Below, in pieces: positions 1-7,640 of a stretch of 40,852 nt of DNA. A model generated the notes under the pieces. The model was not told the origin of the DNA and searched no databases. It worked only from the letters and a program-made list of their open reading frames with translations. How positions within the stretch are numbered: position 1 is the first letter of the stretch; every line of letters starts with the position of its first letter. The stretch lies in the NCBI RefSeq assembly GCF_004349055.1, contig NZ_SMKX01000067.1, forward strand, positions 1-40,852, in the 5' to 3' direction. Source of the stretch: Kribbella antibiotica (lineage in GTDB: Bacteria > Actinomycetota > Actinomycetes > Propionibacteriales > Kribbellaceae). The position numbers and the translations under genes are program-made.

Positions 1-139
1 CCCCACGCCAAAACCGGTACTCCAGCTCCACCGGCAACCGCGGACGACCCCTCCGAACACCCACCACAACACCCCTTTCAACAAGCCGGTGTTGCAACCA
101 CCCCTAGAACCCGCCGGGTCTATGCGCCGAAAAAGTCAC
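1..139. other. non-coding left edge
   Basis: I see no credible gene here. Short open frames lack actinobacterial codon bias and a ribosome site. The right part, from about 78, may be a diverged extension of repeat copy A: it shares short blocks (a CAAGCC block, a GCGCCG block) in the same order as the stretch before copy C near 19834-19890. Confidence 0.5.
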
Positions 140-410
140 ATGCAACGACGCAGCAAGAGTCAGATGGGCGCGGCGGGACCCCGCGCTTCCTTGCTGGCGC
201 TTTTCACCACCGCGGAGGGTCACGTTCCAGGCCTCCTCGCTACCGGCCGCAACCATAGCGAGCACCTCAATCGGCGGTCACGCGATCGCCGACCTCGCCA
301 GTACCTCAGCCACCCGCCGGGCCGCACCACCCTCCCACTGTAAATCGGCCGCAGCGGCGACCAGCCACAAGCCGATCCTGACCGGCCGCATCCGAGCGAT
401 ACCCCAGCCG
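140..410 (+). repeat. dispersed intergenic repeat, copy A
   Basis: The core (about 172-325) aligns with 19929-20084 at roughly 90% identity, including an exact block of nearly 40 bases around 237-276. Its right part (345-410) aligns with 20098-20206, where copy C carries an extra internal duplication of the CGGCGACCAGCC block. Copy B (19433-19640) is the same element inverted. None of the copies contains a convincing gene, although the antisense frame shows a shared peptide pattern. It may be a structured RNA, a REP-like or MITE-like element, or degraded mobile DNA; the sequence alone does not decide. Confidence 0.7.
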
Positions 411-442
411 CGACCGCGACAACCGCCCCGACCCACACCCAC

Positions 443-1603
443 TCACCCCTGCGGCGGATCCTCGATCCACGCATCGCCGAGATGGTAAACCCAGCGCGGA
501 GAAACCCCAGCAGGCACCAACCGGAACGGCTTTCCGTGATCGTCGATACGAACAGTCCCCTGCCGACCACCGCTAGACCAGGCCAGGTCGAAGTACCAGT
601 AGGTGTCGCGCTTGGTGGTGCTTGCGGTGATGTAGAAGACCTCCGGATCCGACTCGGTCACCTTGAACGGAAAGGCGGGCTGTCCGGCGAGGGGCTTGAG
701 TTGCGGGTGTTCGGAGTCGAGATCGAGGGTGAACTCGTGAGTGGGAACCGGCCCGCCGCAGCCGTCGCCGTTGCGGAAGATCGAGCCGGGCGGGCGGTCG
801 CCCGTCTGAACGACGCGGACTGAGAGCGACTCGAGGACGACGGTCTCCGCGCCTTTGCCCTGCAGGGTGAGTTGAATCCGCTGGGATTCGGCGGGAATCC
901 CCCCGAGCGCATTGAAGAAGACCTTGGCGTCCGGCTCGAGTGTTGGCGGTGGCGGGACGTCCTTGGGAACGCGGTTGAGCAGGAAGACGCCACTGCACGG
1001 GTCCGCCCAGGCGGCCGGGTCGACGGTCAGGGTCAGCGGGGCCGGCGGGGGCTGGGTAGTGGGCTTCGCGTCGGACGTCAGGTTGCGCGCGACCAGAACA
1101 CAGGCTGCGATGACGACCACGGCGACCGAGGCGGCGATCAGCACTCGCAGCGACGACCAACGGGGCGCGCGGACAGGCTCCGCCGGAAGGTCGTCCGCGG
1201 CCTCAGACTCGGCCGACGGCTGGCCGGCAGGCTCCGCGGCAGGCGGTTGGGCGGCGGGCGAGGTGGTCGGCGTTTGAGCGACGGGCGAAGTCGTCGACTG
1301 GCGCCCCGGTGCGGCTGGCGGTTGCGCGACAACCGGATCGGGCGGGGGTTTGCGGCGAGCAGCGTCGGCGAGAATCCAGCGGCGATGGAGCTCGACCAGC
1401 TCGTCCGGGTTCGCCTTGCAGAGACGAGCCAGGCGCTCGATCGGCGCGTAGTCGGTCGGCACCGCCTCGCCGTTGCAGTAGCGGTGCAGGGTGGACTGGC
1501 TGAGGTAGAGACGCTTGGCCAGTACGCCGTAGCTCAGGCCGGAGCGGGTCTTGAGTTGGGTCAGGAATGCCGCAAACTCGACGATCTCCGCAGGTCGTTC
1601 CAC
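443..1603 (-). CDS. XRE-type HTH protein with membrane anchor and extracytoplasmic domain
   Basis: This 386-residue protein starts at a GTG preceded by GGGGAG. Residues 10-70 form an XRE/Cro-like helix-turn-helix (KTRSGLSYGVLAKRLYLSQS), as in actinobacterial proteins that open with a DNA-binding domain. A Pro/Ala/Thr-rich linker follows (about 85-145), then one membrane helix (about 148-170, RVLIAASVAVVVIAACVLVA) and a soluble C-terminal domain of about 210 residues predicted outside the cell. The layout suggests a one-component sensor linking an outside signal to DNA, or a HTH-topped membrane protein of unknown use. I do not recognise the outer domain. It is divergent from the DUF4232 gene at 1772. 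Confidence 0.85.
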   Translation of the reverse strand: MERPAEIVEFAAFLTQLKTRSGLSYGVLAKRLYLSQSTLHRYCNGEAVPTDYAPIERLARLCKANPDELVELHRRWILADAARRKPPPDPVVAQPPAAPGRQSTTSPVAQTPTTSPAAQPPAAEPAGQPSAESEAADDLPAEPVRAPRWSSLRVLIAASVAVVVIAACVLVARNLTSDAKPTTQPPPAPLTLTVDPAAWADPCSGVFLLNRVPKDVPPPPTLEPDAKVFFNALGGIPAESQRIQLTLQGKGAETVVLESLSVRVVQTGDRPPGSIFRNGDGCGGPVPTHEFTLDLDSEHPQLKPLAGQPAFPFKVTESDPEVFYITASTTKRDTYWYFDLAWSSGGRQGTVRIDDHGKPFRLVPAGVSPRWVYHLGDAWIEDPPQG

Positions 1604-1717
1604 GCTCTCCCCGTCCCGGTCCGGCGCTCCAGGGGCGAGGCGTTTCCCCAGGTCAGCGCGGCATTCAGCGTTCCAGCCTCCCGCATCGGCCGATCACTCT
1701 GGCGGCCGGGACGGATC

Positions 1718-1724
1718 GTATACA
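1718..1724 (+). promoter_or_regulatory. possible -10 box for the DUF4232 gene
   Basis: TATACA at 1719-1724 matches a sigma-70-type -10 hexamer and lies 48 bases before the ATG at 1772. No clear -35 is visible, so this is a weak call. Confidence 0.3.
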
Positions 1725-1771
1725 AGCCTGGTGCTCGTTCACACAGCAACCCTCCACGAAAGTAGCCAACG

Positions 1772-2371
1772 ATGTCAGCGCGTACCTACCTCGTCACTCT
1801 CGGACTCGCCGTCACCGCGACCGCAGCCTTCGCCACCAGCGGCGTCCTGACCGCCGCCGGCACCAACGACAAGGCCCCGGTCACCTCAACCAGCGCACCG
1901 GCCGCCAAGACGGCGGCCACCAAGACGGCGGCCAAGCCGAAGGCGACCGTGACGTGCACCGGCGGCAACACCAAGGTGGTCGTCACGAAGCTCACCCGTC
2001 CGGCCAACCACTGGCTGATCACCGCCACCAACACCGGCAAGAACCTCTGCAACGCGTACTACGCACCGTTCCTCGGCTTCGAGCACGACCAGTCGACCAC
2101 CACGATCATCGAGGGCAGCCAGCCGCAGGCCGTGGTCACGCTCGCGCCCGGCGAGTCGGCGTACGCGGGTTTCACCACCGCGTCGGCCAACGGCTCCGGC
2201 TCGAACCCCCGGACGGCGCATGACCTGACGATCTACTTCTCGGGCCGGAGCAGCGATGGCGGCTCGGTCGGCAAGGCCGCGCACTGGATCTTCAAGCCGG
2301 GTGTGCGGGTCGACGACAGCGCCAAGGTCACCTACTGGCAGTCCTCGATCTCGGACGCCATCAACTGGTGA
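1772..2371 (+). CDS. secreted DUF4232-type protein
   Basis: The 199-residue product has a hydrophobic signal sequence (residues 1-30), a Thr/Ala/Lys-rich spacer of alternating AAKTAATK units (about 38-62) and a C-terminal beta-sandwich-like domain. That domain has two cysteines (CTGG and NLCNAYY) and the ordered features of DUF4232: an N-terminal Cys, a TNTGKNLC turn, then a VTLAPGESAYAGF segment. Members are secreted or lipid-anchored proteins of unknown function in actinomycetes. It reads away from the XRE-type membrane protein, which could control it (inference). The ribosome site is weak. Confidence 0.75.
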   Translation: MSARTYLVTLGLAVTATAAFATSGVLTAAGTNDKAPVTSTSAPAAKTAATKTAAKPKATVTCTGGNTKVVVTKLTRPANHWLITATNTGKNLCNAYYAPFLGFEHDQSTTTIIEGSQPQAVVTLAPGESAYAGFTTASANGSGSNPRTAHDLTIYFSGRSSDGGSVGKAAHWIFKPGVRVDDSAKVTYWQSSISDAINW

Positions 2372-2381
2372 CTCTTGAAGA

Positions 2382-2399
2382 AACGGACCACAGTCCGTT
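2382..2399. promoter_or_regulatory. inverted repeat, TetR-type operator candidate
   Basis: AACGGAC and GTCCGTT form perfect 7-base arms around CACA, ending 12 bases before the ATG at 2412. The ACGGAC-N4-GTCCGT shape resembles known TetR-family operators and covers the likely promoter of the three-gene operon. It could also be a short terminator for the DUF4232 gene, but no T-run follows. Confidence 0.5.
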
Positions 2400-2411
2400 A
2401 AGGTCGGCGAC

Positions 2412-2891
2412 ATGGATATCAGCGCAGGGCTCGAGCGCATTCAGGCGCTCGGCCGTCAGGACTCCTGGCTCGCCGTACTCATCACGCAGCGCCGCTCCGG
2501 GGAGCCGGCCGCGACCGTAGTGAACGCAGGCGTCCTCAACCACCCGCTCACGGGTGAGCCGGTCGTCGCGCTCGTTGCCCGGGGCCGGACCGCGAAGCTG
2601 GCTCACCTGCGGCTGAACCCGCAGGCCACGCTGGTGTTCCGGGCCGGCTGGGAGTGGACCGGAGTCACCGGATCGGTCGAGTTGGCAGGTCCCGACGACG
2701 AACTGCCCGGGCTGGATGCGGATGCGCTGCGGCAGTTGCTGCGTGACATCTACGAAGCGGCCGGCGGCGAGCACCCGGACCTGGACGAATACGACCGAGC
2801 GATGGCAGAAGACCGTCGTACGGCGGTGCTGGTCCGGCCGGAGCGTTTCAGCAGCAACCCTCCCGGGGCCGACCACGAGGAGAGCGAATGA
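2412..2891 (+). CDS. pyridoxamine 5'-phosphate oxidase-fold (FMN/F420-binding) protein
   Basis: The 159-residue product matches the split-barrel flavin/F420 oxidoreductase superfamily: an N-terminal strand pattern WLAVLITQRRSGEPAATVVN, then VVALVARGRTAKLAHLRLNP (the usual K-L-x-x-L-R-x-x-P segment near the cofactor phosphate), ATLVFRAGWEWTGVTGSVEL, and a final AVLVRPERF strand. Members bind FMN or F420 and reduce or sequester varied small molecules; the substrate cannot be read from sequence. It is the first gene of a tightly coupled operon, its TGA overlapping the next ATG, and lies just behind the inverted repeat at 2382-2399. Confidence 0.8.
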   Translation: MDISAGLERIQALGRQDSWLAVLITQRRSGEPAATVVNAGVLNHPLTGEPVVALVARGRTAKLAHLRLNPQATLVFRAGWEWTGVTGSVELAGPDDELPGLDADALRQLLRDIYEAAGGEHPDLDEYDRAMAEDRRTAVLVRPERFSSNPPGADHEESE

Positions 2892-3532
2892 TCATCCAGG
2901 TCTGGTCGGATCTGCTGTGCCCGTTCGCTCATGTGGCGATTCATCGGCTCCGGGTGGCGCGGGAGCAGTTGGGTGTCGAAGTGCAGCTGGATCACCACAC
3001 GTTCGCCCTCGAGCTGTTCGACGGCCCGCACCCGCGACCCGGTACGGACAGCGAAGCGGTCGGCCTCGGCCAGCTGGAACCGGAGCTCGGCTTCCGGCTG
3101 TGGACGAAGCCGGACTGGACTTACCCGTCGACAGTGTTGCTCGCCGCCGAGGCCGTACATGCGGCCAAGGAGCAGGGGCTGCGAGCATCCGAAGAGCTGG
3201 ATCACGCGCTCCGGAAGGCGTTCTGGCTGGAGTCTCGGTCGATCGCGCATCGGCAAGTGATCCTCGACGTCGCCACCGAGATCGGCATCGACACCACCGC
3301 GCTGGCCGCTGCGCTGGATGACGGTCGTGCCCGCGCGACCATGATGGCCGACCACGCGATCGCGGTGACCGATGCGATTCAGGGTAGTCCGCAGTTCGTC
3401 CTGCCCGACGGTTCGAGCGTCCACAACCCTGGAATCAAGGTTCGTTGGGAAGGTCCGTTCGCCGCGGGGTATCCGATCGCTGAGAACAGCGATCCCGGAT
3501 GGGCCGAGCGACTTCTCAAGCAGGCCGCATGA
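2888..3532 (+). CDS. DsbA/FrnE-like thioredoxin-fold protein with one active-site Cys
   Basis: The 214-residue product has the FrnE/DsbA-family layout: an N-terminal beta strand, IIQVWSDLLCPFAHVAIHRL, then a helical insert and a C-terminal GSPQFVLPDGSSVHNPG segment, the cis-Pro region of the fold. The usual CPWC is CPFA here, so the second, resolving Cys is missing. Classical disulfide exchange is therefore unlikely; a GSH- or mycothiol-dependent isomerase or transferase role, like 2-hydroxychromene-2-carboxylate isomerases, is possible. There is no signal peptide, so it should be cytosolic. ATGA overlaps at both ends show translational coupling with its neighbours. Confidence 0.8.
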   Translation: MIIQVWSDLLCPFAHVAIHRLRVAREQLGVEVQLDHHTFALELFDGPHPRPGTDSEAVGLGQLEPELGFRLWTKPDWTYPSTVLLAAEAVHAAKEQGLRASEELDHALRKAFWLESRSIAHRQVILDVATEIGIDTTALAAALDDGRARATMMADHAIAVTDAIQGSPQFVLPDGSSVHNPGIKVRWEGPFAAGYPIAENSDPGWAERLLKQAA

Positions 3533-4233
3533 TCCGCCTGGAACGCCTGGTCGTGGGCTACCTGGACACGAACTGCTGGATCATCGCGCCGGACGTCCCT
3601 GGCCGGCAGCCCGCGCTGATCATCGATCCCGGTGACGATCCGGATTACCTGGCCGCGGCGGCCGCGTCGTACGACGTCGTTGGGCTCTTGCTCACGCATG
3701 CCCACGCCGACCACGTGCTGGCTTTGTCCGCCCTGGCCGAATCACTCAACGCGCCGATCATCGGCCACCCGGCCGAGCGTGAGGTGTGGGCCGCTGAGCT
3801 CGACCACCTGAAACGGCACGGCTACCTGGACGCCGGCACCGCGACCGCCGACCTCGTGGCGAACGGCAAGGCACCGCGCCCCACCCCCGGCGTCCCGCTC
3901 TGGAACGGGCACCTCGACCAGGAGATCGCCGAGCCGACGAAGCTCGCCCTGGGCCCACTGGATGTGGAGGTCATCCCAACTCCCGGCCATTCCCCCGGCA
4001 GCCTCACCGTCCACGTCGCGGGCCACCTTTTCACCGGCGACACCCTGTTCCCCGGCGGCCCCGGCCTCACCGGTCCGGAGTACCCACTGACCGATTTCGA
4101 CGCCATCATGAGGTCCGTCCGCCAGCTCCTCAGCTACCCCACCGACACTGTCGTCCACCCCGGCCACGGCGCCGACACCACTGTCGGAACCGAGCAGCCA
4201 GCGCTCGAATCGTGGCAGGCCCGCGGCTGGTGA
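3529..4233 (+). CDS. metallo-beta-lactamase fold hydrolase (glyoxalase II-like)
   Basis: I chose the ATG at 3529, which overlaps the previous TGA (ATGA), over the upstream in-frame ATG at 3499; this gives 234 residues. The metal ligands are all visible: THAHADH (HxHxDH), the His in TPGHSPGS, the bridging Asp in FTGDTLFPGG, and the last His in VHPGHG. It resembles hydroxyacylglutathione hydrolase and the broad MBL hydrolases of actinobacteria that act on thioesters. Coupling to a thioredoxin-fold protein and a flavin/F420-fold protein suggests thiol-linked detoxification (inference). Confidence 0.85.
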   Translation: MIRLERLVVGYLDTNCWIIAPDVPGRQPALIIDPGDDPDYLAAAAASYDVVGLLLTHAHADHVLALSALAESLNAPIIGHPAEREVWAAELDHLKRHGYLDAGTATADLVANGKAPRPTPGVPLWNGHLDQEIAEPTKLALGPLDVEVIPTPGHSPGSLTVHVAGHLFTGDTLFPGGPGLTGPEYPLTDFDAIMRSVRQLLSYPTDTVVHPGHGADTTVGTEQPALESWQARGW

Positions 4234-4256
4234 TCGTTGTGCGAAGCAATCACTCC

Positions 4257-4284
4257 GGCCCTGGAATAACACACCGGCAGGGCC
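4257..4284. terminator. possible terminator hairpin
   Basis: GGCCCTG (4257-4263) pairs with CAGGGCC (4278-4284) 24 bases after the operon stop. There is no T-run, as is common in actinobacteria. The call is tentative. Confidence 0.35.
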
Positions 4285-4381
4285 AAGGCCGGACCCTTAC
4301 AGCACAGGTCGAATCTTTAGACCACTTCGCCGCCAGCGCCTAGATTTTCGGGCAACAGACGCCAGCTCGAAGGGGAACCGA

Positions 4382-4708
4382 ATGAAGAAGAAGCCGACCG
4401 CACGCATGGTCGCCGCAGTCATCATCGGCGCGACGGCGCTGCTGGGCGCAACCGCCGGGTCGGCGGCCGCCGACCCGCCGTGCTACAGCGGCGAGGTCTG
4501 CACGTACTACCAGGGCGCGCTCGTCTCCAAGAACGGCCCGATGTACCCCGGCCAGTGCCACTTCGTCTCGCACAGCTTCGACTATGTGCGGAACCTGTCG
4601 GGGATCCAGCAGACCGCCTACTCCGGCACCAACTGCACGGGCCGCAGCGTCCGGATCAATGCCGGCACGGGCTCCGGGGTCAACCTCTTCTGGAGCATCG
4701 GCTACTGA
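4382..4708 (+). CDS. secreted I36 peptidase-inhibitor-like small protein
   Basis: The 108-residue precursor has a clear Sec signal (MKKKPTARMVAAVIIGATAL, cleavage near AAA-DPP). The mature part has the Streptomyces metalloproteinase-inhibitor (I36) pattern: PCYSGEVCTYY, a central SFDYVRNLSG block, and a second Cys pair around GQCHF and TNCTGR. Four cysteines fit two disulfides. Family members inhibit secreted metalloproteases, but many relatives are untested. An AAGGGG ribosome site precedes the ATG. A paralogue-like protein lies at 26091-26519. Confidence 0.75.
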   Translation: MKKKPTARMVAAVIIGATALLGATAGSAAADPPCYSGEVCTYYQGALVSKNGPMYPGQCHFVSHSFDYVRNLSGIQQTAYSGTNCTGRSVRINAGTGSGVNLFWSIGY

Positions 4709-4730
4709 TCCACTGTGCGAGAGCGCCCGG

Positions 4731-5669
4731 TCAAGGAATGAGCAGGACCTTGCCGGTCGTTCGCCGCGCCTCAAGGTCGGCGTGCGCGCGAGCCACGTCG
4801 GCCAGTGGATAAGCGGCCGAATTCTGGATGACGAGGTCGCCGGCCTGCACGTAAGCGAAGAGGTCGGCGGCCCGTTGCCGGAGCTCGGCCGCCGTGGTGA
4901 CGAAGTCGCGAAGGGTCGGGCGCGTGATCGTCAGTGATCCCGCCGGCCCTAACCGCCGAAGGTCGAAGGGCGGGACCGGGCCGCTGGACTGGCCGTACAG
5001 GACCAACGTGCCGCGTCGGCGCAGACAGCTCAGCGAGTCCTCGAAGGTTGTGGCGCCGACACTGTCGTAGACGACATCCGCCTGCTCGCGTGCGATCTCT
5101 GCATAAGTGATGACACGGTCGGCGCCGGCCGCTCGCGATAGCTCGGCTTTCGCGTCCGTGGACACCGCACTGATCACGTGAGCGCCGCGGAGTTTCGCTA
5201 GCTGGGTAAGGAGTAGGCCGACACCACCAGCACCAGCCAGTACGACGACCAGGTCGCCCGGCTGCACGTCGTACGAGTCGTTCACGAGGTAGTGCGCGGT
5301 CAAGCCCTGCGTCGGCAACGCGGCGGCAGTCTCAAGGCTCACCGCCTCCGGTACGGCGATCAACCGGTCAGCGGGGATCACCTGCTCGGAAGCGTATGAG
5401 CCGCGAATCCCCTGCCAGCAGACGCGTTCGCCCGGCTGCCAGCGCCGTACTGACGCACCGATCTCGACGATCACGCCACTGCCTTCGTCACCCGGCACGT
5501 ACGGTACGGCGCGCGGATACGCGCCAGTGCGCTCCTGAACATCCAGGTAGTTGACGCCGATCGCGGCCACCTGAACCCGAACCTCGTCAGGCCCCACGGG
5601 CACCGACGGCCGTTCGACAACCCGCATCTCCTCAGGCCCACCATGGCGGCCAACTTCGACGACCCTCAT
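4731..5669 (-). CDS. quinone oxidoreductase-like, zinc-independent MDR protein
   Basis: The ATG at 5669 overlaps the stop of the upstream gene (ATGA), giving 312 residues; the longer open frame is read-through of that neighbour. Features: an N-terminal GroES-like domain (VGPDEVRVQVAAIGVNYLD, then YPRAVPYVPGDEGSG) and a Rossmann domain with VVVLAGAGGVGLLLTQLAKL. Structural-zinc cysteines are absent, as in NADPH:quinone oxidoreductases and zeta-crystallins. The likely reaction is NADPH reduction of quinones or enones. Coupling to a Gfo/Idh/MocA dehydrogenase suggests a shared catabolic or detoxifying task. Confidence 0.85.
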   Translation of the reverse strand: MRVVEVGRHGGPEEMRVVERPSVPVGPDEVRVQVAAIGVNYLDVQERTGAYPRAVPYVPGDEGSGVIVEIGASVRRWQPGERVCWQGIRGSYASEQVIPADRLIAVPEAVSLETAAALPTQGLTAHYLVNDSYDVQPGDLVVVLAGAGGVGLLLTQLAKLRGAHVISAVSTDAKAELSRAAGADRVITYAEIAREQADVVYDSVGATTFEDSLSCLRRRGTLVLYGQSSGPVPPFDLRRLGPAGSLTITRPTLRDFVTTAAELRQRAADLFAYVQAGDLVIQNSAAYPLADVARAHADLEARRTTGKVLLIP

Positions 5670-6607
5670 GCTTGGTGGAACGCTTCGACGACCTGCTGCA
5701 CCCGGAAGCCCGTCGCGAAGTCGGCGAGGTTCCCCGAGGACCGGCCGTGCATCGCCTCCGCGAACAGGCTCAGCCGGGTCTCCTCCGAACCCCGCGCCCC
5801 CACCAGGCGCACCGGTTTCCAGCCATTGCTGTCGGCAACGAACAGCTGATCCCAGTCCCGCAGGAGATAGGACCGCTTCGTCCCGCGGATGATCCACTCG
5901 TAACTGTCCTGACCAGCGGCTCCAGCGACGGCGGAGACCTGCACCGGCACACCGCCCGCCCGGAGCAATCCCCAGGCCGCGATCTCACTGCGGAAGTCCG
6001 CTCCATGGTCGAGGTGCAGATCAACCGGCTCCAACGGCCCCAGCAAGCGGTCGGTGAGATAGACGAAGTGCGACAACACCTCGCGCACGAACCCACCTTG
6101 CGCGCGACCGTCGAGCCACCCGGCATGGGCCTGAAAATCCCGCGGCCAGTGCGTGAACGCGAGCCGGATCTCGACCGATAGCACCTCGCCGATCAGCCCG
6201 AAACCCAGTGCGTCCTCAAGCTGAACAGTCGCATGCCGATCGGACAGCGCGAAGTTGACCGCGGCAACACCAGGAGCGGCATCCGCGGCCGCCACCATGC
6301 GACGCCCATCTGCCAGGTCTATCGCCAACGGCTTCTCGCACAACACCGAGAGCCCGGCCTGCAGCGCCGCCACCGCGAGGTCCGCGTGGAAAGCCGGCGG
6401 AGTGGCGATGTAAACGGCATCGAGACCGTCTCGCACGTCCGCCGAGTCGGTAGTGAACCGGACGCTCGGATAACCGTCCTGGTGGCGAGCAACCTCGGGG
6501 TCGGCGGCGGCGACGACCTCGAAGGCGGGGTGCGCACTGGCCACACTCAGCACCTCTGCCCCCATCGCGCCCAATCCGATGATGCCGAGCCGTACCGGTG
6601 TCTCCAT
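5666..6607 (-). CDS. Gfo/Idh/MocA family NAD(P)-dependent oxidoreductase
   Basis: The 313-residue product opens with a Rossmann motif, RLGIIGLGAMGAEVLSVA, followed by VVAAADPE and the family signature EKPLAID (about residue 90). The C-terminal half forms the usual open beta-sheet substrate domain. Members oxidise sugars, inositols or related hydroxy compounds; the substrate is unknown here. It is the first gene of a two-gene operon with the quinone oxidoreductase and divergent from a LysR gene 50 bases away, the classic arrangement for a LysR-controlled target. Confidence 0.85.
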   Translation of the reverse strand: METPVRLGIIGLGAMGAEVLSVASAHPAFEVVAAADPEVARHQDGYPSVRFTTDSADVRDGLDAVYIATPPAFHADLAVAALQAGLSVLCEKPLAIDLADGRRMVAAADAAPGVAAVNFALSDRHATVQLEDALGFGLIGEVLSVEIRLAFTHWPRDFQAHAGWLDGRAQGGFVREVLSHFVYLTDRLLGPLEPVDLHLDHGADFRSEIAAWGLLRAGGVPVQVSAVAGAAGQDSYEWIIRGTKRSYLLRDWDQLFVADSNGWKPVRLVGARGSEETRLSLFAEAMHGRSSGNLADFATGFRVQQVVEAFHQA

Positions 6608-6657
6608 CCCTTGAGCATGAGGTGACTCCGCCCCTGAGGTCCATCTAATCTTTGGAC

Positions 6658-7596
6658 ATGGATCAGTTAAGGCCAGACTTCATCGACGATCTCCGCCGCT
6701 TACGGGTACTGCGTGAGTTCCGCGAGCGCGGAACGGTGACGGCAACCGCCGACGCGCTGCATTTGACGCCGTCCGCGGTGTCGCAGCAGCTCGCGGGCCT
6801 GTCCCGGGACCTCGGGTTCGCGGTGATCGAGCGGGAAGGCCGACGGGTGAAGCTGACGCCCCGCGGCACTGCCCTGCTGCACCACGGTGACGCGGTATTC
6901 GCCCGGCTCGAGCAGGCGAGGCTGGAGTTCCAGTCCTGGGACCGGACGATTCAGGGCAACGTCACCATCGGAGCTCCCTCTTCCGCGCTGATCAGCCTGT
7001 TGCCCCGGGCGCTCTCCACGATCCGGGCCGAGCTGCCCAAACTCAACGTCTCCCTGCGTCAACTCGAGCCACCCGCGCTCTTCGACCTGCTCGACGCCGG
7101 CAAGGTCGACCTCGCCATCGCGGTGAGCTTCGACGGCTCGCCCAGCGCCGGTGATGCGCGATACCACCGGGTTGAGCTCGGCGCCGACGTACTGGATGTT
7201 GCGCTGTCTGCCACGCATCCGCTGGCGGCCGAGGAGGAGATCGAGCTACCGGCGCTCCAGCACGAGCCGTGGATCTCCGGTACGCTTGGTGGGTGCTGCG
7301 CGACGATCACTTCGACTGCCTGTGCCGCGGCCGGATTCGCACCACGGATCGCCTACCAGGTCGACGATTGGCACGCGGTAGCCCAGCTGATTCGCCAGGG
7401 TCACGCGGTCGGTCTGCTCCCCCGGCTCGTCCAGGAGTCAATGAGTCAGGAGCTGGCAATCCGACCCGTCAAAGGGCCGCGGCCGCAGCGTCACCTCTTC
7501 GCCGCGGTCCGGGAAGGCAGCCAGCAGTCACCCTTGATGACCAGCCTGCTGACGACCATCCGGCGCTCGGCTCTGGACGGGGAGCGCGCCGCATAG
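6658..7596 (+). CDS. LysR-family transcriptional regulator
   Basis: I prefer the ATG at 6658 (MDQLRPDF) to the TTG at 6652, giving 312 residues. Residues 12-70 form the winged helix-turn-helix (LRVLREFRERGTVTATADAL, HLTPSAVSQQLAGL). The rest is the periplasmic-binding-like effector domain, with the typical TIGAPSSALISLLPRAL start. It is divergent from the Gfo/Idh pair and 44 bases ahead of the BASS transporter on its own strand, so it may control both. The effector is unknown. Confidence 0.85.
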   Translation: MDQLRPDFIDDLRRLRVLREFRERGTVTATADALHLTPSAVSQQLAGLSRDLGFAVIEREGRRVKLTPRGTALLHHGDAVFARLEQARLEFQSWDRTIQGNVTIGAPSSALISLLPRALSTIRAELPKLNVSLRQLEPPALFDLLDAGKVDLAIAVSFDGSPSAGDARYHRVELGADVLDVALSATHPLAAEEEIELPALQHEPWISGTLGGCCATITSTACAAAGFAPRIAYQVDDWHAVAQLIRQGHAVGLLPRLVQESMSQELAIRPVKGPRPQRHLFAAVREGSQQSPLMTSLLTTIRRSALDGERAA

Positions 7597-7640
7597 GACC
7601 CTGATCCCTCAACGCCTCGGCCTACGACGGGAAACCCGCC

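Noticed and set aside
220..570. 116-residue minus-strand frame covering repeat copy A
   Set aside because: Overlaps the end of the XRE-type gene and gains its pattern from the repeat; related frames in copies B and C are not kept at their starts or ends.
3499..3528. Earlier ATG for the MBL hydrolase
   Set aside because: The ATG at 3529 overlaps the previous stop as ATGA and lies at the natural start of the fold; the extra ten residues overlap the previous gene.
5670..5897. N-terminal extension of the quinone oxidoreductase
   Set aside because: Translated from within the Gfo/Idh gene; the ATGA overlap at 5666-5669 marks the true start.
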